Below are positions 22,965-30,030 of a DNA stretch of 54,344 nucleotides, piece after piece (the first letter of the stretch is position 1; each line of letters opens with the position of its first letter). The notes below the pieces were generated by a model. It was given only the letters and a program-made list of their open reading frames with translations, did not search any database and was not told the DNA's origin. Origin of the DNA: DASSFZ01 sp035283185. GTDB lineage: Bacteria; Chloroflexota; Anaerolineae; Fen-1058. The position numbers and the translations under genes were made by a program. The DNA is taken from positions 1 through 54,344 of the forward strand of contig DATEUJ010000108.1 in NCBI GenBank assembly GCA_035283185.1. The letters are read 5' to 3'.

Positions 22965-25900
22965 ATGTTCTCGACCCGCACGCCTGCATTCCTCGTCGTC
23001 GTTCTCCTTCTCGCCGTAACTCTAGCCGTTGTTTGGGGCGCCGCAGCAGCAGGCCCGACTACGCCGCCGCGCGTAGCCTACATCTACGACACCGACACGG
23101 CCAGCCGGGACAGCTTCGACGCGATGCTCACCAGCCGGGGCTTCACCGTCGATCTGGTTCCGCTTGGCAGCGCTGCCTCGTATGACTTCTCGCCGGATGA
23201 AGTCATCATCGTCGGCAACGATACCGGCACGGCAGGCAACTGGGACGCGCCCGGCGCGATCGCGAACGTCGACGGCGCGGGCAAGCCGATCGTCGGCGTC
23301 GGCGAGGGCGGCAGCTCCTTCTTCGACGACATCAACATCTTTATCGACTGGGGGCAGAGCTGGGGCGCATCGGGTGACGGCATCTACGTCGTCGATCCGA
23401 CGAATCTGCTATGGTCGACGCCTATTCCTATCTCGATACCGGGCAGTAACGTCGTCAAGCTGTACACGCAGTCGTCCCCTTATCAGGCTGTCTACAACCC
23501 GACGCTGCTGTCGAACGTCATCCGCATCGGCCGGCAGGTGGACGACGCCGTTCATTACCCGATCATCTCGGAGAGCGCCCGGACCAACTGCTACGTGCTG
23601 TGGGGCTTCTACAACTCGCCGACGACGATGACGGCAGCCGGCCAGGACCTCTTCGTCAACATTCTGCTCGGCCGGCCGTGCGACGCAAAGGCGAACAACA
23701 CGCCCACGCCGACCAGCCAATTGCCGGCGTGCCAGGAGCTGGTCGATCCGTTCAACATTCCGTCGCCGGCGCTGATCAACTTTGACGACTTGCCGAATAA
23801 TCAGATCATCGGCGCATATTATCAGGCCGGCTATGGCGTGACCTTCGAGGATAGCGACATCACCCAGGCGACTATCTACGGCAACGAACCGGCCAAAGCC
23901 CGGTCGAGGCCGAACGTCGCCATCAACAACGCCGTCTTCCCCAGCACCAGCGCCGGCGTGCCGATGAACATCTCGTTCAGCGCGCCCAAGACGCACGTAG
24001 GCTTCACCATCGGCAACGGCGAGACGATTTCGCCGACGGCGATGCTGACGGCCTACGATGCGTTCGACCAGATCATCTGCCAGGTGCGCAACACGCCGGT
24101 GCCCGAGCCGCACACGGAATTCATCGGCGTGTACGATCCGACCGGACGGATCGTCCGCATTTCGCTGGACTACGGCAACACGTCTCTGTCCGAATCGATC
24201 GACGATCTGTACTTCTCGCCCGCGCCCGGCGGCCCGGGCCCGGCCCCGACGCGCACACCCATGCCGACGTGGACGCCGATCCCTTCGCCGACGCCGACGA
24301 GTGGCCCGACGGCTACGCCGACGCCGGTGATCCCGGTGTACCCATACGTTCCGCCCGTAATCATCGCGCCGATCATCCTGCCTGTCGGCGACCTGTCGAT
24401 CCACGGCATCGAGATCACCCAGGGCATCCAGTGTTTCAACACGGCGCAGGGGCTGGCCAGTTGCCCGGACAACTCGCTGCCCCTCGTCGCCAAGAAAGAT
24501 GCCACGGCGCGCATCTACCTCAAGCTCACAGGCGGCGCATTTTCGAGCCTCAGCAGTGTGCCGGTACGCCTGCACATTCGCGCCAACGGTGTGTGGTACA
24601 CGGCGAACGTCACCGGCAAGGCAACCGGCAGCATCAACCAGGCCAACGATGACAGCGCCGATGTCTACTTCAACGTCAACTTCAGCAATGACGTGACCGT
24701 CGACTTCTACGCCATCGTCGACGAGGACAACACGGTTGCCGAAACGAACGACGGCAACAACCGCTATCCCGCCAGCGGCTACATCACGCGTGTCTTCCGC
24801 AAGCGCGACACGCTCCAGATCGTAGGCCGGCGGCTGCGCTATCATCCGGCCGGCTACAGCGGCACGCAGTATGCGGGCGGTTGGGCGGTGAATGGCGGCG
24901 CGGCCGACTGGTGGGAGCAAATGCTGCCCGTCCGCAACAACGGCATCAGCTACTCTATCGCGAGCGGCTACCTAGACTGGACGACGTCGCTGGGCAGTGG
25001 CGACGGCCAGCACGCGCTGATCTCAAGTCTGAATTTTCAATGGGTGCTGGAGAACGCGCTGAGCTGGCTGTTTGGCGCCGGCGCATTCACCGGCGCCGAT
25101 CATGTCTACGGCTGGGCGCCGAGCAGCGGCTTTGGCGGCGGCCACGCCGACATGCCTGTGTATCCGCACGCGGGCGGGTTGGGCGTCGTCGGCATCGGCT
25201 CCGATGCGCCCGGCGCCAGCACAGACAATCCCGGCGCGGGCGCGCTCATCTTCGGCCACGAGCTGACGCACGACTACGACCTCAAGCACACCGACACCGG
25301 CGCGGACGACTGCGGCTCCGATGACAGCTCGTCGGACTTTCCGTACAGCACGTCGAGCATCCAAGAGTTCGGCTTCAACCCGATTAGTGGCAAGATATAC
25401 GATCCGGCCACCACGCACGATCTGATGAGCTACTGTCCGTCAGGCGGCTCCAAGCAGGGCTGGATCTCGCCCTTCACCTGGAATCGCATGAGCAGCGAGC
25501 TTGACGCGCCGTCGCTCCTGGCGGCGAGCGGCGCGCAGGCGGCGCGTCCCTACGCCTTCAACGTCACCTCGAGCAGCGAATCGCTCGTCGTCGACGCGAC
25601 CCTCTTCAACCCCGACGTCGTCAGCCCGGTGAGCGGCACCCTCGGCAGCCTGCACCGCGTGAGCGGCGGCCTGGCGTACCCGCTGCCCGCCGGCGACTAT
25701 GCCGTCGAGCTGCGCAGTGGCGCGACTGCGCTGATCAGCCAGACTTTCTTCGTCAGCTTCGAGAGCGAGTACAGCGCGCACGGCGGTCCCAACAGCGACC
25801 CGCCCACCACCGGCATCACGCCCACCACGCAGGCGGACGTCTCGTTCGTCATGCCGTGGGCGGACGGCGCAACTTCGGTCGTGCTGCTTTACAACAACCA

Positions 25901-26528
25901 GGTGCTCGATTCGCGCGCCGTCAGCGCGAACGCGCCGAACGTCACCATCACCAGCCCGACCCAGGTCGTCACGTGGACAACCGGGACGCAAACGGTCGCG
26001 TGGACGGCGAGCGATCTGGATGGCGACCCGCTCACCTACTCCGTGCTGTACAGCCACGACGCCGGCGCGAGCTGGGAGCTGCTCGCCGAGGGCCTCACCA
26101 ATCAATCCTTCGCCGTCGACGCCGACTCGTTGGCCGGCGGGAGCGACGCACGCATCCGCGTCGTGGCGACCGACGGCGTCAACATCGGCTACGACGAGAC
26201 CGATGCCCCTATCGTCGTGCCGGATAAGGCGCCCTACGCGCTGATCACCAACCCGGTCAGTGGGCAGATCATCGCGCCCGGCAACCTGCTGGTGCTGCAG
26301 GGCACGGGGACCGACCTCGAAGACGGCGGCCTGCCCGATTCGGCGCTGCACTGGTCGAGCAGCCGCGACGGCAGTCTGGGCAACGGCCCGTCGCTGGGAC
26401 TGACGTCGCTGTCTCCAGGCGCGCACGTCATCACGCTCACCGTGATGGACAGCCACGGCCAGACGATCAGCGCGTCCGTTTCGATCTTCGTGGGCCACGG
26501 TGTCTACCTGCCGGTCATATTGAAGTAA
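22965..26528 (+). CDS. Large secreted zinc metalloprotease-like protein
   Basis: The protein has 1187 residues. An N-terminal signal helix (FLVVVLLLAVTLAVVWGAAAA) precedes a region with a flavodoxin-like or GATase-like look, then a Pro/Thr linker near 430-450. A CARDB-like beta domain (LSIHGIEITQGIQCFN; DATARIYLKLTGG) follows. A zincin motif GHELTHDYDLKHTDTG is at about 763-778 (HExxH with a further His). Ig/PKD-like repeats end in SVSIFVGHGVYLPVILK. The short C-terminal tail is seen on many Chloroflexota exported proteins. It is probably released or bound outside the cell, digesting protein. GGGAGG precedes the ATG. Confidence 0.8.
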   Translation: MFSTRTPAFLVVVLLLAVTLAVVWGAAAAGPTTPPRVAYIYDTDTASRDSFDAMLTSRGFTVDLVPLGSAASYDFSPDEVIIVGNDTGTAGNWDAPGAIANVDGAGKPIVGVGEGGSSFFDDINIFIDWGQSWGASGDGIYVVDPTNLLWSTPIPISIPGSNVVKLYTQSSPYQAVYNPTLLSNVIRIGRQVDDAVHYPIISESARTNCYVLWGFYNSPTTMTAAGQDLFVNILLGRPCDAKANNTPTPTSQLPACQELVDPFNIPSPALINFDDLPNNQIIGAYYQAGYGVTFEDSDITQATIYGNEPAKARSRPNVAINNAVFPSTSAGVPMNISFSAPKTHVGFTIGNGETISPTAMLTAYDAFDQIICQVRNTPVPEPHTEFIGVYDPTGRIVRISLDYGNTSLSESIDDLYFSPAPGGPGPAPTRTPMPTWTPIPSPTPTSGPTATPTPVIPVYPYVPPVIIAPIILPVGDLSIHGIEITQGIQCFNTAQGLASCPDNSLPLVAKKDATARIYLKLTGGAFSSLSSVPVRLHIRANGVWYTANVTGKATGSINQANDDSADVYFNVNFSNDVTVDFYAIVDEDNTVAETNDGNNRYPASGYITRVFRKRDTLQIVGRRLRYHPAGYSGTQYAGGWAVNGGAADWWEQMLPVRNNGISYSIASGYLDWTTSLGSGDGQHALISSLNFQWVLENALSWLFGAGAFTGADHVYGWAPSSGFGGGHADMPVYPHAGGLGVVGIGSDAPGASTDNPGAGALIFGHELTHDYDLKHTDTGADDCGSDDSSSDFPYSTSSIQEFGFNPISGKIYDPATTHDLMSYCPSGGSKQGWISPFTWNRMSSELDAPSLLAASGAQAARPYAFNVTSSSESLVVDATLFNPDVVSPVSGTLGSLHRVSGGLAYPLPAGDYAVELRSGATALISQTFFVSFESEYSAHGGPNSDPPTTGITPTTQADVSFVMPWADGATSVVLLYNNQVLDSRAVSANAPNVTITSPTQVVTWTTGTQTVAWTASDLDGDPLTYSVLYSHDAGASWELLAEGLTNQSFAVDADSLAGGSDARIRVVATDGVNIGYDETDAPIVVPDKAPYALITNPVSGQIIAPGNLLVLQGTGTDLEDGGLPDSALHWSSSRDGSLGNGPSLGLTSLSPGAHVITLTVMDSHGQTISASVSIFVGHGVYLPVILK

Positions 26529-26549
26529 GACAACATTCAACAACATTGA

Positions 26550-26581
26550 AGAGGCTCGCCGGGTAGCCGGCGAGCCTCTTC
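26550..26581 (+). terminator. Terminator after the metalloprotease gene
   Basis: AAGAGGCTCGCCGG pairs perfectly with CCGGCGAGCCTCTT around a GTAG loop (14 bp). No long T-run follows, but the place and strength fit a transcription terminator 21 bp after the stop codon. Confidence 0.8.
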
Positions 26582-26654
26582 CTCATTGGCCTCAAGTTGG
26601 CTCGGTCACGGGTTGGCCTGCCAGGAGAACGCCGTTACTGGCAAAGGCCGAAAC

Positions 26655-26726
26655 ATATCGTGATTGAGGCCGGCTCCGAGCCCCTGGCCCAAGCCCTGTG
26701 GCGCGCGGTTGAGCCTTCAAATCAGC
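26655..26726 (+). pseudogene. Remnant of a Uma2 gene 3' end
   Basis: The translation EPLAQALWRAVEPSNQ here matches the end of the intact Uma2 protein at 27664-28341 (QVAQALRRAVESSK), and the DNA (GGCCCAAGCCCTGTGGCGCG) is close too. The rest of the gene is missing and the end runs into a palindrome at 26753-26802. It is debris of a second Uma2 copy. Confidence 0.6.
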
Positions 26727-26752
26727 CGCACCCTGAGCGGGACAGCGCGCGT

Positions 26753-26802
26753 CCTTCGACTCCACTGCGTTTCGCTTAGGATGCGCGCTGCGGAGTCGAA
26801 GG
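26753..26802. repeat. CCTTCGACTCC inverted repeat
   Basis: CCTTCGACTCC (26753-26763) and GGAGTCGAAGG (26792-26802) flank a centre with TTTCGCTTAGGATG. The right arm forms the last codons of the small ORF on the minus strand, and the left arm follows the Uma2 remnant, so it marks a junction between two broken genes. Confidence 0.75.
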
Positions 26803-27021
26803 GGCGGCTGATTGCCTGACAACCTTTGCGTGCACACCCTCCAGCGGCACGTTGTACTCGCGGTGCAGAACATCGATGGCCCACAGGCTCACCGGGTCTT
26901 CCAGCGGACGGGTGAAGGACCCATCCGGCTGAAACAGTCTTTGCAGACGCGGATGTTGGCGATACTCTTCCGGCACGTCGGCGGGGTTCTTAAAAGGGTT
27001 GGCAAAATCGCTAAAGGGCAT
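26776..27021 (-). CDS. Small hypothetical protein, possibly truncated
   Basis: The 81-residue ORF starts MPFSDFANPFKNPADVPEEY and contains VSLWAIDVLHREYNVPLEGV. The last phrase resembles the N-terminal nuclease domain of type I restriction-like proteins (REYGVPLE), but no catalytic core follows. The C-terminal dozen residues (RQSAAPSTPQRAS) come from a palindromic repeat, so the gene is probably cut short. I cannot assign a function. Confidence 0.4.
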   Translation of the reverse strand: MPFSDFANPFKNPADVPEEYRQHPRLQRLFQPDGSFTRPLEDPVSLWAIDVLHREYNVPLEGVHAKVVRQSAAPSTPQRAS

Positions 27022-27180
27022 TTGAATCCTCGGGGTTGACACATCACACGGTAGAGTTATTGTACCACCGTGTTCCATACGGCATCGGGCGCATAGATTC
27101 CACCAGGTTCAGCTTTCGGCTATAATACCCTTACAGACCGCGCTGGCCGAATTTCGGCTCACCAAGAGGGAAGCTGCATC

Positions 27181-27396
27181 ATGAGCGTCGTCACACTTGA
27201 GGGGATTGTCGAACATAACCGGATTCGACTGCTCGATAACATCCAGTTGCCTGACAACACCAGGGTTTATGTGATCGTCCCTGGTATCCAAGTAGAGCAG
27301 GTCGTGCACGTGTATAGTCCGCGCCTGGCACTGCGAGAGCAGGCATCAGATTTCAAAATGGAGATCATCGAGGAGTCGCCCGATGCCGGCGTATGA
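27181..27396 (+). CDS. Antitoxin-like small protein (AF2212/DUF104 type)
   Basis: The 71-residue protein begins MSVVTLEGIVEHNRIRLLDN and continues with QLPDNTRVYVIVPG, fitting the short beta-barrel antitoxin group (DUF104-like) that pairs with PIN toxins. No PIN gene is next to it. TATAAT lies at 27121-27126 and AGAGGGAAGC precedes the ATG. It overlaps the YHS-domain gene by 14 bp. Confidence 0.6.
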   Translation: MSVVTLEGIVEHNRIRLLDNIQLPDNTRVYVIVPGIQVEQVVHVYSPRLALREQASDFKMEIIEESPDAGV

Positions 27397-27586
27397 TTCA
27401 CAACCTCGCCAAACTGTGTGCGGCGGTCTGCTTGAGCCGGACGCGCCTGCCATCGAAGCCGAATACAACGGCCAAACCTACACCTTCTGCACGCGCGGCT
27501 GCCTGCGCGCATTCTGGAGCAATCCCGAGGATTTTCTCGCCGGAAAGATCGAGCATCCGATCGATGACAACGAAGGGCAGATGTAG
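27383..27586 (+). CDS. YHS domain protein
   Basis: The 67-residue protein carries VCGGLLEPDAPAIEAEYNGQ, then TYTFCTRGCLRAFWSNPEDFL: the YHS metal-binding motif with Cys, then FCTRGC-type Cys pair. YHS domains bind heavy metals and occur in copper enzymes, P-type ATPases and stand-alone proteins. It overlaps the antitoxin-like gene, so the two are probably translated from one message. No heavy-metal transporter is nearby. Confidence 0.75.
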   Translation: MPAYDSQPRQTVCGGLLEPDAPAIEAEYNGQTYTFCTRGCLRAFWSNPEDFLAGKIEHPIDDNEGQM

Positions 27587-27663
27587 TTTTCGACCCAGTG
27601 CTATAATCGATTGTGACAAGGAGCCGATTAGATTGGGCTTTAGTGAATGGGGGAGTAGACAGA

Positions 27664-28341
27664 ATGGCAACGCAGCCATTGACTAAAACCACTGAGGCAC
27701 AAGCCGGAACATTGCGGATGACCTACGAGGAATTCCTGGCGTGGGCCGGTGAGGACGTTCACGCCGAATGGGTGAATGGAGAGGTGATTGTGCACATGCC
27801 GCCCAAAGATCCGCATCAAAGGCTGGTCGCGTTCTTGCATCATATCATCGGTCTGTTCGTGCACATCTTTGACCGGGGACGCCTGTATCTGGCCCCCTTT
27901 GAGGTCAAACTAAGCGCCGACGTGTCCCGTGAACCTGACTTGATTTTCCTCGCCAAGGAACACCTCGATCGCGTTACACCAGAGCGGATCGTGGGGGCTC
28001 CCGATCTGATTATCGAAGTCGTGTCCGACGACAGCATTCAGCGGGATCGTGTGGACAAGTTTGACGAATACGAGGCCGCCGGCGTGCCGGAGTACTGGAT
28101 CATCGACAACCGTCCCGAGCGGCGGCGCGCCCAGTTCTACCAGTTGGACGGCAGCGGCCAGTACCAGCCCATTCCACCGGACGCTGAAGGCATTTATCGC
28201 TCAAGGGCGTTGTCCGGCTTCTGGCTGCGGGTGGCGTGGCTGTGGGAAGACCAGCCGGACGTGCTGCGAGCGGTGGCGGAGATCGTAGGGCCGGATCAGG
28301 TGGCCCAGGCCCTGCGGCGCGCGGTTGAGTCTTCAAAGTAG
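27664..28341 (+). CDS. Uma2 family PD-(D/E)XK endonuclease
   Basis: The 225-residue protein shows the Uma2 pattern: MTYEEFLAWAGEDVHAEWVNGE, EPDLIFLAKEHLDRV, then GAPDLIIEVVSDDSIQRDRVDKFDEYEAAGVPEYWIID with Asp, Glu and Lys of the nuclease core. Uma2 genes are abundant in Chloroflexota and cyanobacteria and their role is unclear. The ATG at 27664 was chosen for its GGGAG site; a GTG at 27613 just after TATAAT (27602-27607) is an alternative. A remnant of a second copy lies at 26655-26726. Confidence 0.85.
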   Translation: MATQPLTKTTEAQAGTLRMTYEEFLAWAGEDVHAEWVNGEVIVHMPPKDPHQRLVAFLHHIIGLFVHIFDRGRLYLAPFEVKLSADVSREPDLIFLAKEHLDRVTPERIVGAPDLIIEVVSDDSIQRDRVDKFDEYEAAGVPEYWIIDNRPERRRAQFYQLDGSGQYQPIPPDAEGIYRSRALSGFWLRVAWLWEDQPDVLRAVAEIVGPDQVAQALRRAVESSK

Positions 28342-28351
28342 GTGGGTCGGA

Positions 28352-28379
28352 TTGACAACCTTTCTTCGCGTGATATAAT
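28352..28379 (+). promoter_or_regulatory. Promoter of the hisS leader
   Basis: TTGACA (28352-28357) and TATAAT (28374-28379) are both consensus with 16 bp between. Transcription should start near 28386, only about 3 nt before the ATG of the leader peptide, so the leader message is nearly or fully leaderless. Confidence 0.85.
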
Positions 28380-28388
28380 GCCGCCACG

Positions 28389-28475
28389 ATGAAACCGCAG
28401 ATGCTCACCCATACTCACCATCCCGCGCATCATGCCCACCGTCACGTGGGCTGTTACCGTTTGGGTTGCGTCTGA
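28389..28475 (+). CDS. Histidine-rich leader peptide of hisS
   Basis: This 28-codon ORF has seven His codons among codons 8-19 (THTHHPAHHAHRH). It then reads VGCYRLGCV and stops at TGA 28473-28475. It starts right after a strong promoter, has no ribosome site, and sits upstream of an attenuator and the histidine-tRNA ligase gene. By analogy with his-operon leaders, lack of charged tRNA-His would stall ribosomes on these codons and let transcription read into hisS. I infer the control logic; the codons are plain in the sequence. Confidence 0.8.
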   Translation: MKPQMLTHTHHPAHHAHRHVGCYRLGCV

Positions 28476-28538
28476 TCGAAGCTCATTCCGTCCATTAAAG
28501 GCGTGGCCCACGCGCAGCGAGCCGCGCCTTTTCTTTTT
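28434..28538 (+). promoter_or_regulatory. Attenuator between leader peptide and hisS
   Basis: Three alternative pairings are visible. Segments 1 and 2, GCCCAC (28434-28439, on codons 16-17) and GTGGGC (28446-28451), form a 6-bp hairpin. Segment 2, as CGTGGGC (28445-28451), can instead pair with GCCCACG (28506-28512), plus wobble pairs that reach into the terminator's left arm. The terminator is AAAGGCGTGGC (28497-28507) with GCCGCGCCTTT (28521-28531), one U-G pair, followed by TTTTCTTTTT. Stalled ribosomes would cover segment 1 and favour the 2-3 pairing. An RNA folding run is needed to weigh the options. Confidence 0.75.
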
Positions 28539-28585
28539 CCCATAGTTCCCTCAGTTCCCTGAGTTCCGCGTTTGGAGAAGACGCC

Positions 28586-29857
28586 ATGAAACAGATTATC
28601 CGCCCCGTGAAGGGCACCCGCGACTTCTATCCGGAGCAGATGGCCTTCCGCAACTGGCTATATGGCAAGATGAAGGATGTCTCGCAACGGTTCGGCTACC
28701 AGGAGTACGAAGCGCCGATCCTCGAAATGCTCGACCTGTACGCCGCGAAATCCGGCGATGAGCTGGTCAAGGAGCAGTCCTACGTCTTCACCGACCGCGG
28801 CGGTGACCCGATCACGCTGCGCCCCGAGCTGACGCCCAGCCTGGCGCGCATGGTCGCGCAAAAGCAGCGCGAGCTACCCAAGCCGATCCGCTGGTGGTCG
28901 TTCGGCCCGTTCTGGCGCTACGAGCGCCCGCAGAAAGGGCGGACACGCGAGTTCTTCCAGTGGAATATCGACCTGATCGGCGCGCCTTCCGCGTCCGCGT
29001 ACGCCGATGCCGAGATCGTCACCGTCCTGGCCGAGTTCTTCCGCTCGGTCGGCCTCACGCCTCAACACATCGCGATCAAGGTGAACAATCGCGGCCTGAT
29101 GGAAGAGCAGCTCAAGACGCTCGGCATCGAGCCGGATAAGAAGGACGGCGTGTACCGCCTGATCGACAAGCTGGACAAGCTGTCGCCGGACGAGTGGGCG
29201 GCCTACGGCCGAGAGACGGTCGGGCTGAGCATGGCGCAGATCGAACGGCTGCGCGATGTGCTCAGCGACCGCGACCTGTGGAAGCAGTCGAGCGACCTGA
29301 CGACGTTCTTCGCCGCGATGAAAGACCTCGGCGCGAGCGAGTACGTCGAGTTCGACGCGTCGATCATTCGCGGCCTGGCGTATTACACCGGCACGGTGTT
29401 CGAGGCGTGGGATCGCAGCGGCGAGTTTCGCGCCATCCTCGGCGGCGGTCGCTACGACAACCTCGTCGCCGACGTGGGCGGCGATCCCCTGGGCGGGGTC
29501 GGCTTCGCGATGGGGGACGTGGTGATCGGGCTGCTGCTGGAGCAGTACGGCCTCAAGCCCCAACTGCGCTCCTCGCCGACGCGTGCCCTGGTGACCGTGT
29601 TCTCATCGGAACTGATGGGAACTTCGGCGCGCATCGCCGCCGCTTTACGCTCGGCCGGTATCAACGCCGAGCTGTATCCCGAAGCGGCCAGGCTCGACCG
29701 GCAGCTCAAATACGCCGATACCTTCGGCATCCCGTTCGCCGTGATCGTCGGGCCGGACGAAGCGGCGGCGGGCAAGGCGACGGTGAAGAACCTGGCGACC
29801 GGCGAGCAGCGGCAGTTGGATCAGGCGGGCGTGGCCGAGGCGGTGCGCGCCGCGTGA
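28586..29857 (+). CDS. hisS: Histidine--tRNA ligase
   Basis: The 423-residue class II synthetase begins RPVKGTRDFYPEQMAFRNWL. Motif 2 is in FGPFWRYERPQKGRTREFFQ, the HisA-type signature is LRPELTPSLARMVAQ, and the histidine site GLAYYTGTVFEAW and GGGRYDNL follow. A C-terminal anticodon domain (SSPTRALVTVFSSELMG) completes it. It charges tRNA-His. The ATG has TTTGGAGAAG upstream. Expression probably depends on the His-rich leader and attenuator at 28389-28538. Confidence 0.95.
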   Translation: MKQIIRPVKGTRDFYPEQMAFRNWLYGKMKDVSQRFGYQEYEAPILEMLDLYAAKSGDELVKEQSYVFTDRGGDPITLRPELTPSLARMVAQKQRELPKPIRWWSFGPFWRYERPQKGRTREFFQWNIDLIGAPSASAYADAEIVTVLAEFFRSVGLTPQHIAIKVNNRGLMEEQLKTLGIEPDKKDGVYRLIDKLDKLSPDEWAAYGRETVGLSMAQIERLRDVLSDRDLWKQSSDLTTFFAAMKDLGASEYVEFDASIIRGLAYYTGTVFEAWDRSGEFRAILGGGRYDNLVADVGGDPLGGVGFAMGDVVIGLLLEQYGLKPQLRSSPTRALVTVFSSELMGTSARIAAALRSAGINAELYPEAARLDRQLKYADTFGIPFAVIVGPDEAAAGKATVKNLATGEQRQLDQAGVAEAVRAA

Positions 29858-29866
29858 TGCTATAAT
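29858..29866 (+). promoter_or_regulatory. Extended -10 box ahead of the TIR-STAND gene
   Basis: TGCTATAAT (TGN plus TATAAT) lies just after the hisS stop codon. The MITE at 29872-29996 has landed 5 bases past it, so the -10 box is now 164 bp from the GTG start. Without the MITE and one target copy the 5' leader would have been about 31 nt. Confidence 0.5.
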
Positions 29867-29871
29867 CCGCG

Positions 29872-29996
29872 GTAACTGCTCAGCCGTCATGCCCGAATGC
29901 TTTTGTCGGGCATCCAGGCTGGCAGGTTACTGGATTCCCGCCTAAAGCGTGCGGGAATGACACCGCACGGTGCGAGCGCAACGGCTGAGCAGTTAC
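29872..29996. mobile_element. 125-bp MITE with 16-bp ends and 8-bp target duplication
   Basis: The ends are GTAACTGCTCAGCCGT (29872-29887) and ACGGCTGAGCAGTTAC (29981-29996), perfect inverted repeats. AATCCGCG flanks both sides (29864-29871 and 29997-30004), an 8-bp target duplication. Two internal hairpins (ATGCCCGA/TCGGGCAT and ATTCCCGC/GCGGGAAT) are visible and no protein is encoded. It is a non-autonomous element; no transposase in this window has matching ends. Another end of the family is at 2934-2948. Confidence 0.9.
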
Positions 29997-30030
29997 AATC
30001 CGCGCATCTTTATCTCATTGGAGGACTCCA

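Noticed and set aside
23409..24920. Minus-strand open frame of 503 codons across the metalloprotease
   Set aside because: Arg- and Val-rich shadow with no motif; the plus-strand gene is clearly coding.
28434..28538. T-box riboswitch for hisS
   Set aside because: I do not see the conserved T-box bulge sequence or a specifier stem; the His-codon ORF explains the layout better.
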